From: Terrabacter sp. Ter38
Lineage (GTDB): Bacteria; Actinomycetota; Actinomycetes; Actinomycetales; Dermatophilaceae
Assembly (NCBI RefSeq): GCF_024519435.1
Contig: NZ_JALJRZ010000002.1
Span: forward strand, 434,001-498,000
Direction of reading: 5' to 3'
Length of the DNA stretch: 64,000 nt
The notes under the pieces were generated by a model. That model was not told the origin of the DNA. It searched no databases and was given only the letters and a program-made list of their open reading frames with translations. The translations under genes were made by a program, and so were the position numbers. Below are positions 52,987-61,900 of the stretch, piece by piece (position 1 is the stretch's first letter; each line of letters opens with the position of its first letter).

Positions 52987-54357
52987 ATGAAGCTGGTCAT
53001 CCTCGGCGGGGGCGGGTTCCGCGTGCCGCTCGTCCACGGCGCGCTGCTGCGCGACACCGCGGACCGGCGCGTCACCGAGGTCGTCCTGCACGACACGGAC
53101 GGCGCGAGGCTCGACGTCATGCGACGGGTGCTTGCCGCCCAGGCCTCCTTGACCGTGCGTGACTCCGGCGCGGCGACCGCGCCGCCGACGGTCACGGCGA
53201 CGACCGACCTCGACACGGCGCTCGAGGGGGCCGACTTCATCTTCTCCGCGATGCGGGTCGGAGGTCTCGAGGGCCGCACCGCCGACGAGCGGATCGCGCT
53301 CGACCTCGGTCTCCTCGGCCAGGAGACGACGGGCCCCGGGGGTGTCGGCTACGGCCTGCGCACCGTCCCGGTGGCGCTCGACGTCGCCGAACGCGTACGC
53401 CGTCTGTCGCCCGACGCGTGGGTCATCAACTTCACCAACCCGGCCGGGCTCGTGACCCAGGCGATGCAGTCGGTGCTCGGTGAGCGGGCCGTCGGCATCT
53501 GCGACTCCCCGCTGGGCCTCGCCAAGCGCGCGGCCGGGGCGCTCGGTCACGACCTCGACGACCTCGAGATCGACTACGCCGGGCTCAACCACCTCGGCTG
53601 GCTCACCGGGCTGCGCCATGACGGCCGCGACCTGCTTCCCGACCTCCTCGCGGACGACGTGGCCCTCGGAGCCATCGAGGAGGGCCAGCTCTTCGGCACC
53701 GAGTGGCTGCGGACGCTCGGTGCCCTGCCGAACGAGTACCTCTTCTACTACTACTTCACCCGTGATGCGATCGCCCAGATCGCCGGGGCGCCGCAGACGC
53801 GCGGGGAGTACCTCGTCGGTCAACAGGCCGACTTCTACGCCCGGGTGGCCGCCGAGCCCGAGCAGGCTTGGCAGCGTTGGGACTCCGTGCGACGCGACCG
53901 CAACGCGACCTACATGCAGGAGACCCGCGAGAGCGACGACGGGCACACCCAGGAGCGCGCCGAGGCCGACGTCGAGGGAGGGGGCTACGAGGGCGTGGCG
54001 CTCGCCCTCATGGCCGCGCTCGCCCTCGACGAGCCGGCCCGCCTCATCCTCAACGTCCGCAACGGCGGCGCCGTCGTGGGGCTCCCGGACGACGCCGTCG
54101 TCGAGGTGCCGTGCCGGGTCGACGCAGCTGGCCCGGTCCCCGTCACCGTGAGCCCCCTCCCCGGCCACGCGTTGGGGCTCGTGCAGCAGGTCAAGGCCGT
54201 CGACGAGCTCGTCATCCGGGCCGCCTTGGAGCAATCGAGATCCCTTGCGGTGCAAGCGTTTGCGCTCCACCCGCTCGTCGACTCGGTCACGGTCGCGCGC
54301 GACCTGCTCACGGCTTACGTGAGGCGCCTGCCTGAGCACTATGACAACCTGAGGTGA
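52987..54357 (+). CDS. GH4 family NAD-dependent glycosidase (6-phospho-beta-glucosidase type)
   Basis: A 456-residue enzyme. The Rossmann start is [20 protein letters not shown]. Family 4 markers are [39 protein letters not shown] (Cys metal ligand region) and [18 protein letters not shown] (His ligand). GH4 enzymes use NAD and a divalent metal and oxidise C3 of the sugar before eliminating the aglycone. Many act on 6-phosphoglycosides. The start ATG at 52987 opens the Rossmann motif; upstream in-frame sequence has no sense. The divergent PfkB-type kinase could supply phosphorylated substrate, since the uptake here is ABC-type rather than PTS. Confidence 0.88.
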   Translation: MKLVILGGGGFRVPLVHGALLRDTADRRVTEVVLHDTDGARLDVMRRVLAAQASLTVRDSGAATAPPTVTATTDLDTALEGADFIFSAMRVGGLEGRTADERIALDLGLLGQETTGPGGVGYGLRTVPVALDVAERVRRLSPDAWVINFTNPAGLVTQAMQSVLGERAVGICDSPLGLAKRAAGALGHDLDDLEIDYAGLNHLGWLTGLRHDGRDLLPDLLADDVALGAIEEGQLFGTEWLRTLGALPNEYLFYYYFTRDAIAQIAGAPQTRGEYLVGQQADFYARVAAEPEQAWQRWDSVRRDRNATYMQETRESDDGHTQERAEADVEGGGYEGVALALMAALALDEPARLILNVRNGGAVVGLPDDAVVEVPCRVDAAGPVPVTVSPLPGHALGLVQQVKAVDELVIRAALEQSRSLAVQAFALHPLVDSVTVARDLLTAYVRRLPEHYDNLR

Positions 54358-54398
54358 AGGGACCGGTGGACCCGCTGCTGGTGGGGCAGGATCGGGTC

Positions 54399-55157
54399 AT
54401 GCGACTCGACCTCAACGCCGACGTCGGCGAGTCCTACGGAGCCTGGACGCTCGGCGACGACGCCGCCGTGCTCGACGTCGTGACGAGCGCCAACGTCGCC
54501 TGCGGCTTCCACGCGGGCGACCCGCTGACGCTCCGCACGACGTGCCGGTACGCCGCCGAGCGGGGTGTCGTCGTCGGGGCGCAGGTGGCCTACCGCGACC
54601 TCGTCGGCTTCGGGCGCCGCTTCATGGACGTCCCGCCTGACGAGCTGACCGCCGACATCATCTACCAGCTGGGCGCCCTCTCGGCGGTGGCCCAGGTCGA
54701 GGGCACCGACGTCGCCTACGTCAAGCCGCACGGCGCCCTCTACAACGCGGTCGTCCACCACGAGGCGCAGGCCAGGGCGCTGGTGGATGCCGTCGTGGCG
54801 GTGGACACGTCGCTGCCCGTCCTCGGTCTGCCCGGCAGCCTCGTGCTCGAGCTCGCGAGGGACGCGGGGCTGCGCGCCGTCACCGAGGCGTTCGCCGACC
54901 GCGGCTACACGCCGGACGGCCGTCTGGTCCCGCGCACCGAGCCCGGCGCGGTGCTCCACGACCCCGTCGAGGTGGCGGCACGCGTCGTCCGGCTCGCGCG
55001 GGAGGGCCTCGTGACCGCCGTCGACGGCACCGACGTCGAGGTGCGTGCCGAGTCGGTGTGCATCCACGGCGACACCCCGGGCGCGGTCGCGATGGCACAG
55101 GCCGTGCGCGTGGCGCTCGAGCGGTCCGGCGTCGAGATCCACCCCTTCGCGGGCTGA
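54399..55157 (+). CDS. pxpA: 5-oxoprolinase subunit A (LamB/YcsF family)
   Basis: A 252-residue protein matching the LamB/YcsF family over its whole length: [80 protein letters not shown] and [12 protein letters not shown]. With PxpB and PxpC it hydrolyses 5-oxoproline (pyroglutamate) to glutamate with ATP, clearing a damage product of glutamine and glutathione. ATG 54399 is chosen because it opens the conserved motif. The fused pxpB-pxpC gene follows after two bases. Confidence 0.93.
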   Translation: MRLDLNADVGESYGAWTLGDDAAVLDVVTSANVACGFHAGDPLTLRTTCRYAAERGVVVGAQVAYRDLVGFGRRFMDVPPDELTADIIYQLGALSAVAQVEGTDVAYVKPHGALYNAVVHHEAQARALVDAVVAVDTSLPVLGLPGSLVLELARDAGLRAVTEAFADRGYTPDGRLVPRTEPGAVLHDPVEVAARVVRLAREGLVTAVDGTDVEVRAESVCIHGDTPGAVAMAQAVRVALERSGVEIHPFAG

Positions 55158-55159
55158 GC

Positions 55160-56842
55160 GTGGAGGCCCGCCTGCTGCCGATGGGCGGCGCAGCACTGCT
55201 CGTCGAGGTGGCCGACACCGATGCCGCCCTCGCCCTGCGTGCGCACCTGGCGTCGCTCGTCGAGCGCGCCACGGGCGTGTGGGAGGCCGTCGACCACCTC
55301 GTGGCCGGGGCCCGCACCGTGCTCGTCGTGCTCCGGGACGCCCGAGGGAGCTCGGACGTCGGGCGGGAGTGCCTCGCCGAGGCGACAGGTCTCACGGTGG
55401 CGGTGGCGCCGCCGGAGGACGTGGCCGCAGTCATGGTCGAGATCCCGGTGCGCTACGACGGGCCCGACCTCGACGAGGTCGCCCACCTCACCGGACTGAC
55501 CCGCGACGCGGTGGTCCGCGCCCACACCGGCACACCGTGGCGGGTGGGGTTCGGGGGCTTCGCGCCCGGCTTCGCCTATCTCGTCGACGGCGACGAGCGT
55601 CTGCGCGTGTCGCGTCGTAGCGAGCCCCGGAGCCGCGTCCCTGCCGGATCCGTCGCTCTCGCAGGCGATTTCAGCGGCATCTACCCCCAGGACTCTCCCG
55701 GCGGGTGGCAGCTCATCGGCACGACCGACGCCGTGATCTGGGACGTCGACCGTGACCCGCCCGCGCTGCTCGCGCCGGGCACGTCGGTCCGCTTCGTCGA
55801 CGCCGGCCAGACCCCGTCGGGCGGCCCCGTGGCCCCGGCCACCTCATCGGTCACGGGGACGGATGGGACGACGAGACCCCTCGACGGTGGTGGAGGTCGA
55901 GAGGGTGGGACTGACGAGGCTGCGCCACTCGAGGGTCTGGCAGGTCGGGGCGGTCGCGGTCTGGAGGTGCTCGCCACGGGACCGCTCACCCTCGTCGAGG
56001 ACCTCGGCCGCCCGGGTCTCGCCGACGTGGGCGTGGGCCGCTCCGGGGCGGCCGACCCCACGGCATACCTCCTCGGTCTGCGGCTCGTCGGGCACCTGCT
56101 CGACCCCCACGAGCCGAGCGGGCCGGCGCCCGCGTCGCTCGAGGCCACCCTCGGCGGGCTCTCGGTGCGCGCCCACGGCGACCTCCTCGTCGCGCTCACG
56201 GGCGCGCACTGTCCCGCTGACGTCGACGGCAGGCCGGTCCCGCACGGCGCCCCTCACGCGCTGGTCGACGGTGCCGTGCTCACCCTCGGCGCCCCTCCTG
56301 CCGGTCTGCGCACGTGGCTCGCGGTGCGCGGCGGCATCGCGGTCGCGCCGGTGCTGGGCTCGCGCTCGACCGACACGCTGGCTCGGGTGGGCCCACCGGT
56401 GCCCGCCGTGGGTGACGTCCTTCCAGTCGGGTCGCCGCCGCGGACGTTCCCCGTCGTCGAGGTCGCACCCCATCGTGCCGTCCCGAAGGGTGAGGTCGTG
56501 CTCGAGGTCGTCCCCGGCCCCCGTGCCGACTGGTGCCACCTCACCGGTGTCGACGAGACCTCGTGGTCGGTCTCCTCGCGTAGCAACCGCGTGGGAATCC
56601 GCTTGGAGGGCAAGCCGATCCAGCGACTGCCCACGTATGCCGACCACGAGCTCCCGAGCGAGGGGATGGTCCCCGGAGCGGTGCAGGTGCCACCCGGTGG
56701 CGAGCCCGTCGTGTTCCTCGCGGACCATCCCGTGACCGGCGGCTACCCCGTCGTCGCCGTGCTCACTCCGCGAGCCAACGCGCTCGCCGCCCAGCTGCGC
56801 CCCGGCCAGCAGGTGCGGCTCAGGTGGTCGCGCGGGGGCTGA
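55160..56842 (+). CDS. pxpBC: Fused 5-oxoprolinase subunits B and C
   Basis: A 560-residue fusion. Residues 1-215 are PxpB/KipI type (MGGAALLVEVADTDAALALR, TPWRVGFGGFAPGFAYLVDG, PAGSVALAGDFSGIYPQDSP). A Gly/Glu-rich linker of about 45 residues (GGGREGGTDEAAPLEG) follows. From about residue 270 it is PxpC/KipA type (LTLVEDLGRPGLADVGVGRS, LAVRGGIAVAPVLGSRSTDT, SNRVGIRLEGKPIQRL, VTGGYPVVAVLTPRANALAA). The start GTG at 55160 lies two bases after pxpA. Separate genes are usual in Bacillus and E. coli. The fusion keeps both active-site regions, so it should be functional. It ends four bases before the convergent histidine kinase stop. Confidence 0.92.
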   Translation: MEARLLPMGGAALLVEVADTDAALALRAHLASLVERATGVWEAVDHLVAGARTVLVVLRDARGSSDVGRECLAEATGLTVAVAPPEDVAAVMVEIPVRYDGPDLDEVAHLTGLTRDAVVRAHTGTPWRVGFGGFAPGFAYLVDGDERLRVSRRSEPRSRVPAGSVALAGDFSGIYPQDSPGGWQLIGTTDAVIWDVDRDPPALLAPGTSVRFVDAGQTPSGGPVAPATSSVTGTDGTTRPLDGGGGREGGTDEAAPLEGLAGRGGRGLEVLATGPLTLVEDLGRPGLADVGVGRSGAADPTAYLLGLRLVGHLLDPHEPSGPAPASLEATLGGLSVRAHGDLLVALTGAHCPADVDGRPVPHGAPHALVDGAVLTLGAPPAGLRTWLAVRGGIAVAPVLGSRSTDTLARVGPPVPAVGDVLPVGSPPRTFPVVEVAPHRAVPKGEVVLEVVPGPRADWCHLTGVDETSWSVSSRSNRVGIRLEGKPIQRLPTYADHELPSEGMVPGAVQVPPGGEPVVFLADHPVTGGYPVVAVLTPRANALAAQLRPGQQVRLRWSRGG

Positions 56843-56846
56843 GCCC

Positions 56847-57995
56847 TCAGGCGCTCCGTGCCCCGGTGCCGGGTTCCGGCTCGCGTCGCACTCCGGAGCG
56901 CCAGAACGACACCTGCTCCGTGGCCTCCGGGGCGATGACCGCAGTCGGGCGCCCGACGGGCAGGGCCGGCGCCGCGGGACGCACCGGGAGGATCATCGCG
57001 ACGTCCGCACCGCCCCACGGAGAGACCCCGAGCTGGACCCACCCGCCGCGTCGCGTCGCGACGTCGCGGACGAGGGAGAGGCCGAGCCCGGTCTGGGAGA
57101 GGTCGTCGCGCACGCCGTCGAGCACGCCGCTCGGGAGGTCCTGGGCTGCGGCCGAGCGCAGCATGTCGGTGGTGAAGCCCCGCCCCGAGTCGGCGACCCC
57201 GAGCGCGATGGCGCCGCGCATCGGGCGCGCGTAGAGCAGGACCGTGTCGTCGTCGTGCCCGGTGTAGCGCAGCGCGTTCTCGATGAGGGTGTCGAGGCAG
57301 GCCCGCAGCCGCTCACCGGAGCAGTGGAGCGTGAGCGCCGACGACTCGACCTTCCAGTTCCGCTGCGCGACGGCCGACCACCGCTCGGCCGTCTGGTGCA
57401 GCACCGAGTCGATCTCGACCTCGGTGACCTCGAGATCGGACCCGACGCGCATGCTGCGCACGAGCCGCTCACACACCCGGGTGAGCCGCTCGAGCTCCTC
57501 GTCGACGACCTGGAGGTCGGCGAGGTCCTCACCGGGCGGGGTCCGGTCCATGAGCATCTCGAGGTAGCCGCGGGAGATCATGAGCGGTGACCGCATCTCG
57601 TGCGACGTGCGCAGGGTGAGCAGCTCGCGCATCGTCGAGTCGGCGCGCTCCCGTGCCGCGTTGACCGTGAGGTCCGACAGCGCCTGCTGACGACGGCGCA
57701 CGTGCCAGATCATGAGCGCCATGAGCAGGAGCATGAGCGGGATCTCGGTCGTCTCCTGCCACTCGAGGACGTCCGTCATGACGCGGTTGACGAGGATCGC
57801 GCCGGTCACGAAGGTGAAGACGCCGAGCCCGACCCACGTGGACCGCGGGCTCCACTGCTCGAGGCCGAAGCAGAGCGCGAAGGCCGCCCAGGCGATGTGG
57901 TACGGCACCGTCTCGCTGCCCGGCAGCGCGATCATCGCGGCCGAGCAGAGTGCCGCGAAGACGCTCCAGACGAGGACCAACCGGTGCCGGACCAT
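56847..57995 (-). CDS. Sensor histidine kinase (HisKA type)
   Basis: A 382-residue membrane kinase. Four hydrophobic helices fill residues 5-125 (LVLVWSVFAALCSAAMIALP, VGLGVFTFVTGAILVNRVMT, IPLMLLLMALMIWHVRR), without a large outside domain. The HisKA helix has LRTSHEMRSPLMISRGYLEM with the phosphorylated His. The ATPase domain has the N-box LIENALRYTGHDDD, VADSGRGFTTDML and TGLGLSLVRDVATRRG. The start ATG at 57995 shares one base with the stop of the regulator gene (TGATG). Second gene of the pair, so it follows the regulator in the mRNA. The signal is unknown. Confidence 0.92.
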   Translation of the reverse strand: MVRHRLVLVWSVFAALCSAAMIALPGSETVPYHIAWAAFALCFGLEQWSPRSTWVGLGVFTFVTGAILVNRVMTDVLEWQETTEIPLMLLLMALMIWHVRRRQQALSDLTVNAARERADSTMRELLTLRTSHEMRSPLMISRGYLEMLMDRTPPGEDLADLQVVDEELERLTRVCERLVRSMRVGSDLEVTEVEIDSVLHQTAERWSAVAQRNWKVESSALTLHCSGERLRACLDTLIENALRYTGHDDDTVLLYARPMRGAIALGVADSGRGFTTDMLRSAAAQDLPSGVLDGVRDDLSQTGLGLSLVRDVATRRGGWVQLGVSPWGGADVAMILPVRPAAPALPVGRPTAVIAPEATEQVSFWRSGVRREPEPGTGARSA

Positions 57996-58666
57996 CAGGC
58001 GTCCTCGTAGAGCCCGTACCCGACGCCGCGCAGCGTCTCGACGGGGATGTCCTGGCCGAGCTTGGCGCGGAGCCTGCCGACGCACACCTCGACGACGTTG
58101 CTGCCCGGGTCGAAGTCGAGGTGCCACACGTCGTGGAGCAGCTCCTCCTTGTGGCACACCTGGCCGGCGCGTCGCATGAGGTGCGCGAGCAGACTGAGCT
58201 CGCGCTCGGTGAGGGACGCGCTGCGCGAACCGAACGTCGCGCGGCGGCGCCCCACGTCGAGGCGTACGCCGGCCACCTCGAGGAAGCCGTCGTCCGCGGG
58301 AGCGCGCGGCGCCCCGACGTTGCGCCGGACGCGAGCCATGAGCTCGGTCAGGCTGAACGGCTTGGACACGACGTCGACGGCACCGCGGTCGAGCGCCTCG
58401 ACCCGCGCTCCCACGTCGGTGACGCCCGACAGCACGATCACCGGCGTCGTCTGCTTGCGCTCCTTGATCGCGTTGAGCACGGCCAGGCCGTTGACCCCGG
58501 GCATCACGAGGTCGAGCAGGACGAGATCGACGTCCTTCGACGCGAGCCGGTCTATGGCGGCGTTGGCCGTTGCAGCGGTCACCACCGAGTGGCCTTGTGA
58601 CGACAACGACTTCGCCAGCAACGTGCGCACGCGTTCCTCGTCGTCGACGACCATGACGGTTGCCAT
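57995..58666 (-). CDS. OmpR-family response regulator
   Basis: A 223-residue regulator. The receiver domain has VMVVDDEERVRTLLAKSL, the phospho-acceptor Asp in DLVLLDLVMPGVNGLAVL and Lys in VVSKPFSLTELMARVRR. The winged-helix DNA-binding domain has SLTERELSLLAHLMRRAG, VVEVCVGRLRAKLG and the end TLRGVGYGLYEDA. ATG 58666 is chosen because it begins MATVMVVDDEE; the in-frame extension to 58888 would cover the control region. Three CATGAC repeats phased by 11 bases lie 127-167 bases upstream and are likely binding sites, for this gene and the divergent giant gene. Confidence 0.92.
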   Translation of the reverse strand: MATVMVVDDEERVRTLLAKSLSSQGHSVVTAATANAAIDRLASKDVDLVLLDLVMPGVNGLAVLNAIKERKQTTPVIVLSGVTDVGARVEALDRGAVDVVSKPFSLTELMARVRRNVGAPRAPADDGFLEVAGVRLDVGRRRATFGSRSASLTERELSLLAHLMRRAGQVCHKEELLHDVWHLDFDPGSNVVEVCVGRLRAKLGQDIPVETLRGVGYGLYEDA

Positions 58667-58792
58667 CAGAGTGCCCCTCCCCGATCTGTCGCCAAGTATG
58701 GATCCGAGCGTGGCGGAGGGAGCGGCAAAAGGGCCTAGAGCGGCGAAACACGTGGTCGAGACGTGTGCAAACGCTCCCAATTCGGGCGCATT

Positions 58793-58833
58793 CATGACAG
58801 GAACATGACGGCGGGCTGGCAGCGGCATGACAG
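58793..58833. promoter_or_regulatory. Putative OmpR-family operator: 11-bp-phased CATGAC repeats
   Basis: CATGACAG at 58793, CATGACGG at 58804 and CATGACAG at 58826 are spaced by 11 and 22 bases. The missing phase at 58815 holds a degenerate gctggcag (5 of 8 match). Read on the other strand it is CTGTCATG, close to the CTGTCAT half-site of PhoB-type boxes, which are also 11-bp direct repeats. It lies in the 309-base gap between the regulator gene and the giant secreted-protein gene. The gap holds no gene. Confidence 0.6.
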
Positions 58834-58975
58834 CCACCTGAGGCGAAGCCCATGCCGTCGGTGACAGTTGCCTGAGCCGTCGACCCATCTGGGCAGAGCG
58901 CCGTCACGGCGCGTGCGACGTTCGCGGGACGACGGGCTCGCACCGAGCCCTGCAGAGCATCACGTGGGGGTTGCC

Positions 58976-61900
58976 GTGGACATGCCAAGGCTGCGTAGGC
59001 GTTGCGTCCCGATCATCGCCGGACTGACCGCACTCGCCATCGCCGGAGTGGCGCAGGTCGGTGGACCGCTGGCAGCAGCGGCCGCCGCACCGAGACCGGC
59101 GGTCGCGCCCGCGGCGCCCGCCGCGGCGCCGGCCGCGGCACCGGCGGTGACCACCCCGACGGGTGGACCCTGCCCGTCGACGACTGCGGCCGGCAAGGGC
59201 TGCATCACGCTGACCGTCGCGAGCGCACGTTCGGTCAACACCGGGCCCGGCTTCGTCCACAAGGGCGAGCACGTCACGGCCTACCAGTGGATGGTCAACG
59301 AGGACAGCACCGGCGATCCGGGTACGGCTGACGCGCCGCTCCTCGACCGCTGCCTGCCGTCGCGGGCGCCCGGCGGTAGCACGAAGCCGGCCAGCCCCCA
59401 AGCAGGCGACCCGACGGAGCCGTATGCCGACAGCTGCCCGTGGCCGTCGGTGCGGTCCACCTCAGGATTCTCCAAGATCGTGGCGCAGGGCTCCGAAGCC
59501 GACCTCGACTCCGCGACGGTCCTCGAGGGTCTGGCCCCCGGCAAGTACCTCATCTCCGTCACGGCCGACGGCTACAAGATCGACGGCGCGCACTTCACCG
59601 TGAAGGCGGGGCTCAAGGGCCTCGTCGACGTCGCGATGCAGCCGCTGCCCCTGCCGCTCGCCACCATCAAGATCCAGGTCTTCAACGACAACGTCCCCGC
59701 GGACGGCACCTACGAGGCCGACGCGGAGCGAGGTCTGTCCGGCTTCACCGGCAACCTCTCCGACGTCCTCGGGCCTGTGAGCACCGACTACTACGGCAAC
59801 GCCCTGTGCACCGTCTACCGGCACAACGCCGCCGGTCGGATGACGTTCGGCACCGACGGCAAGCCGGTCGTCGACACGACCCGCTCCACCGGCAAGTGCA
59901 CGAGCGACGCCTCGGGCGTCATCACCATCCCCAACCTCGGCCCGAACCGCTACGGCGCCACCGTCTCCCCGCCCGCAGGCCAGGCGGGCTGGGTCCAGAC
60001 GACGACCCTCGAGGGCGGGCACGACCACGACATCTGGGTGCAGGAGGGCGACACCGGCCTCGACACCGAGTTCATCAAGGGCGCCGAGCCCGTGCCGGCG
60101 ACCCAGTTCGGCTTCGTCCGCGTCACGGCCATGCCCACGTCGTCCGCGACCGGCGAGGTCAAGGGCGTCGCCGTCGCCGGCCTGCCCTACATCGGTGGCC
60201 AAAACGGCCAGGTCGTCCCCGAGACCGGCTGGGCCGGCTCGAAGTATGCCGGCCCGATCGCGTCGCCGTGGGTGGCGCTCTCGGACCTCACCGGCGGAGA
60301 CGCGGCCGTCTACGTCGGGCGGGGCGCGGCCAACGGCTCCTTCGACATCAAGAAGGTCCCGGACGGCACCTACCAGCTGACGATCTGGGACGACGCCCAG
60401 GACTACATCCTCTGGAGCTTCAACGTCGAGGTGTCCGGCGGCGACCTCGTCGACGTCGGCAACAAGATGCTCGTCGGCTGGTTCACGCACGTGCGCGGCA
60501 CCGTCTTCGTCGACGACAACGGCAACGGCAAGCGCGACCCGGGCGAAGCGCCGGTCCCCGGCTTCACCCTCACCGTCCGCGAGCGCGACAACTCGCTCAT
60601 GGACCAGTACACGAACCTCGTCAACACCGGCGACGACGGTGCCTACGACATCAAGGAGGGATACCCGCTCGGCAAGTGGCTCGTCCTCGAGGCGTTCAAC
60701 ACCCGTTACCGCACCACCGGCCTGACCTACCAGGCCGACAACGAGGACAACCCCACCACCATCCTCGGCGGCCTCGTCGACGTGAACTTCCTGCCGATCA
60801 TCGGTCTCTCGGGCCGCATCGACTGGGGCGTCGAGCCGTATGCGACGAACGAGAACGGCGGCATCGCCGCCACCGTGTCCTACGACGTGACGCGCAACGA
60901 GCTCGACCCGGCCGACGCCGTCAGCGAGGACTACCAGCCCGGCATCCCCGACGTGAACGTCCACGTCTACGCATCCGTGCCCTGCACGGCCAACACGGCC
61001 GAGGACAAGGCGAACGCGTGCCGCCAGGGCAAGGCGATCGTGCCGCTGTCGGTGCCCAACCCGGCCCACGACACCGACCCCACCGCGCCGGCGACCATCG
61101 CGAACCCCGACCCCGAGCGTGGCGCCCTCGTCAAGGGCGCCGAGGTGCAGGACCACTACCCGAGCGAGGAGTGGGCCCCGCCGCGGGGCTGCACCGCTCG
61201 CCAGTGGGACGGCACCGAGCTGACCGACCAGCTCGCCCTGCCCGAGTCCGGGCCTGACGCGAACAACCTCTGCGTGGAGGCTCCGATGATGGGAGTGCAG
61301 GTCGGTCCGTCCGACAACACCCCCGGGGCAGCCGGCCAGACGGTCAACGGCAACTACGGCTTCGGCGACCTCCCCGCGGGTGACTACATCACCTCGGTCG
61401 AGATCCCGACCGACCCGGTCGACGGCAAGCCGATGTACCAGGTGACCCGCGAGGAGGACGTCAACGTCTTCGACGGCGACAGCTACCTGGCCCAGGAGAA
61501 CTTCCCGCCGACCGTGGCCGAGGCGGCCTCCGACGGCCCCGGCACCGGCAACGACCCGCTGCCCCCGACCCAGCCCCCGTCGCAGGGAGCCGGCATCATC
61601 TCGGGCTGCGCGGGCGCGCTCCACACCGTGCGCGTCACGAACCCGGCCTTCCTCGACGGCGGCGGCAGCCCCTTCGAGGGCCAGGACCGGCCCCTGTGCG
61701 ACTCCAAGCTCATCACCGTCCGCAGCGGTCAGACCGTCGCCCCGAACTTCAACCTCTACACGCCCGTCCCGATCCCCACGCACTTCTGGGGCCTGACGAT
61801 CAACGACCTCGGCCTGTCCCTCGACAAGCGGAGCGCCAACTACGGCGAGGCCCAGGGCCTGCCCAACGTCCCCGTCGGCCTCTACGACTACAGCGGACGC

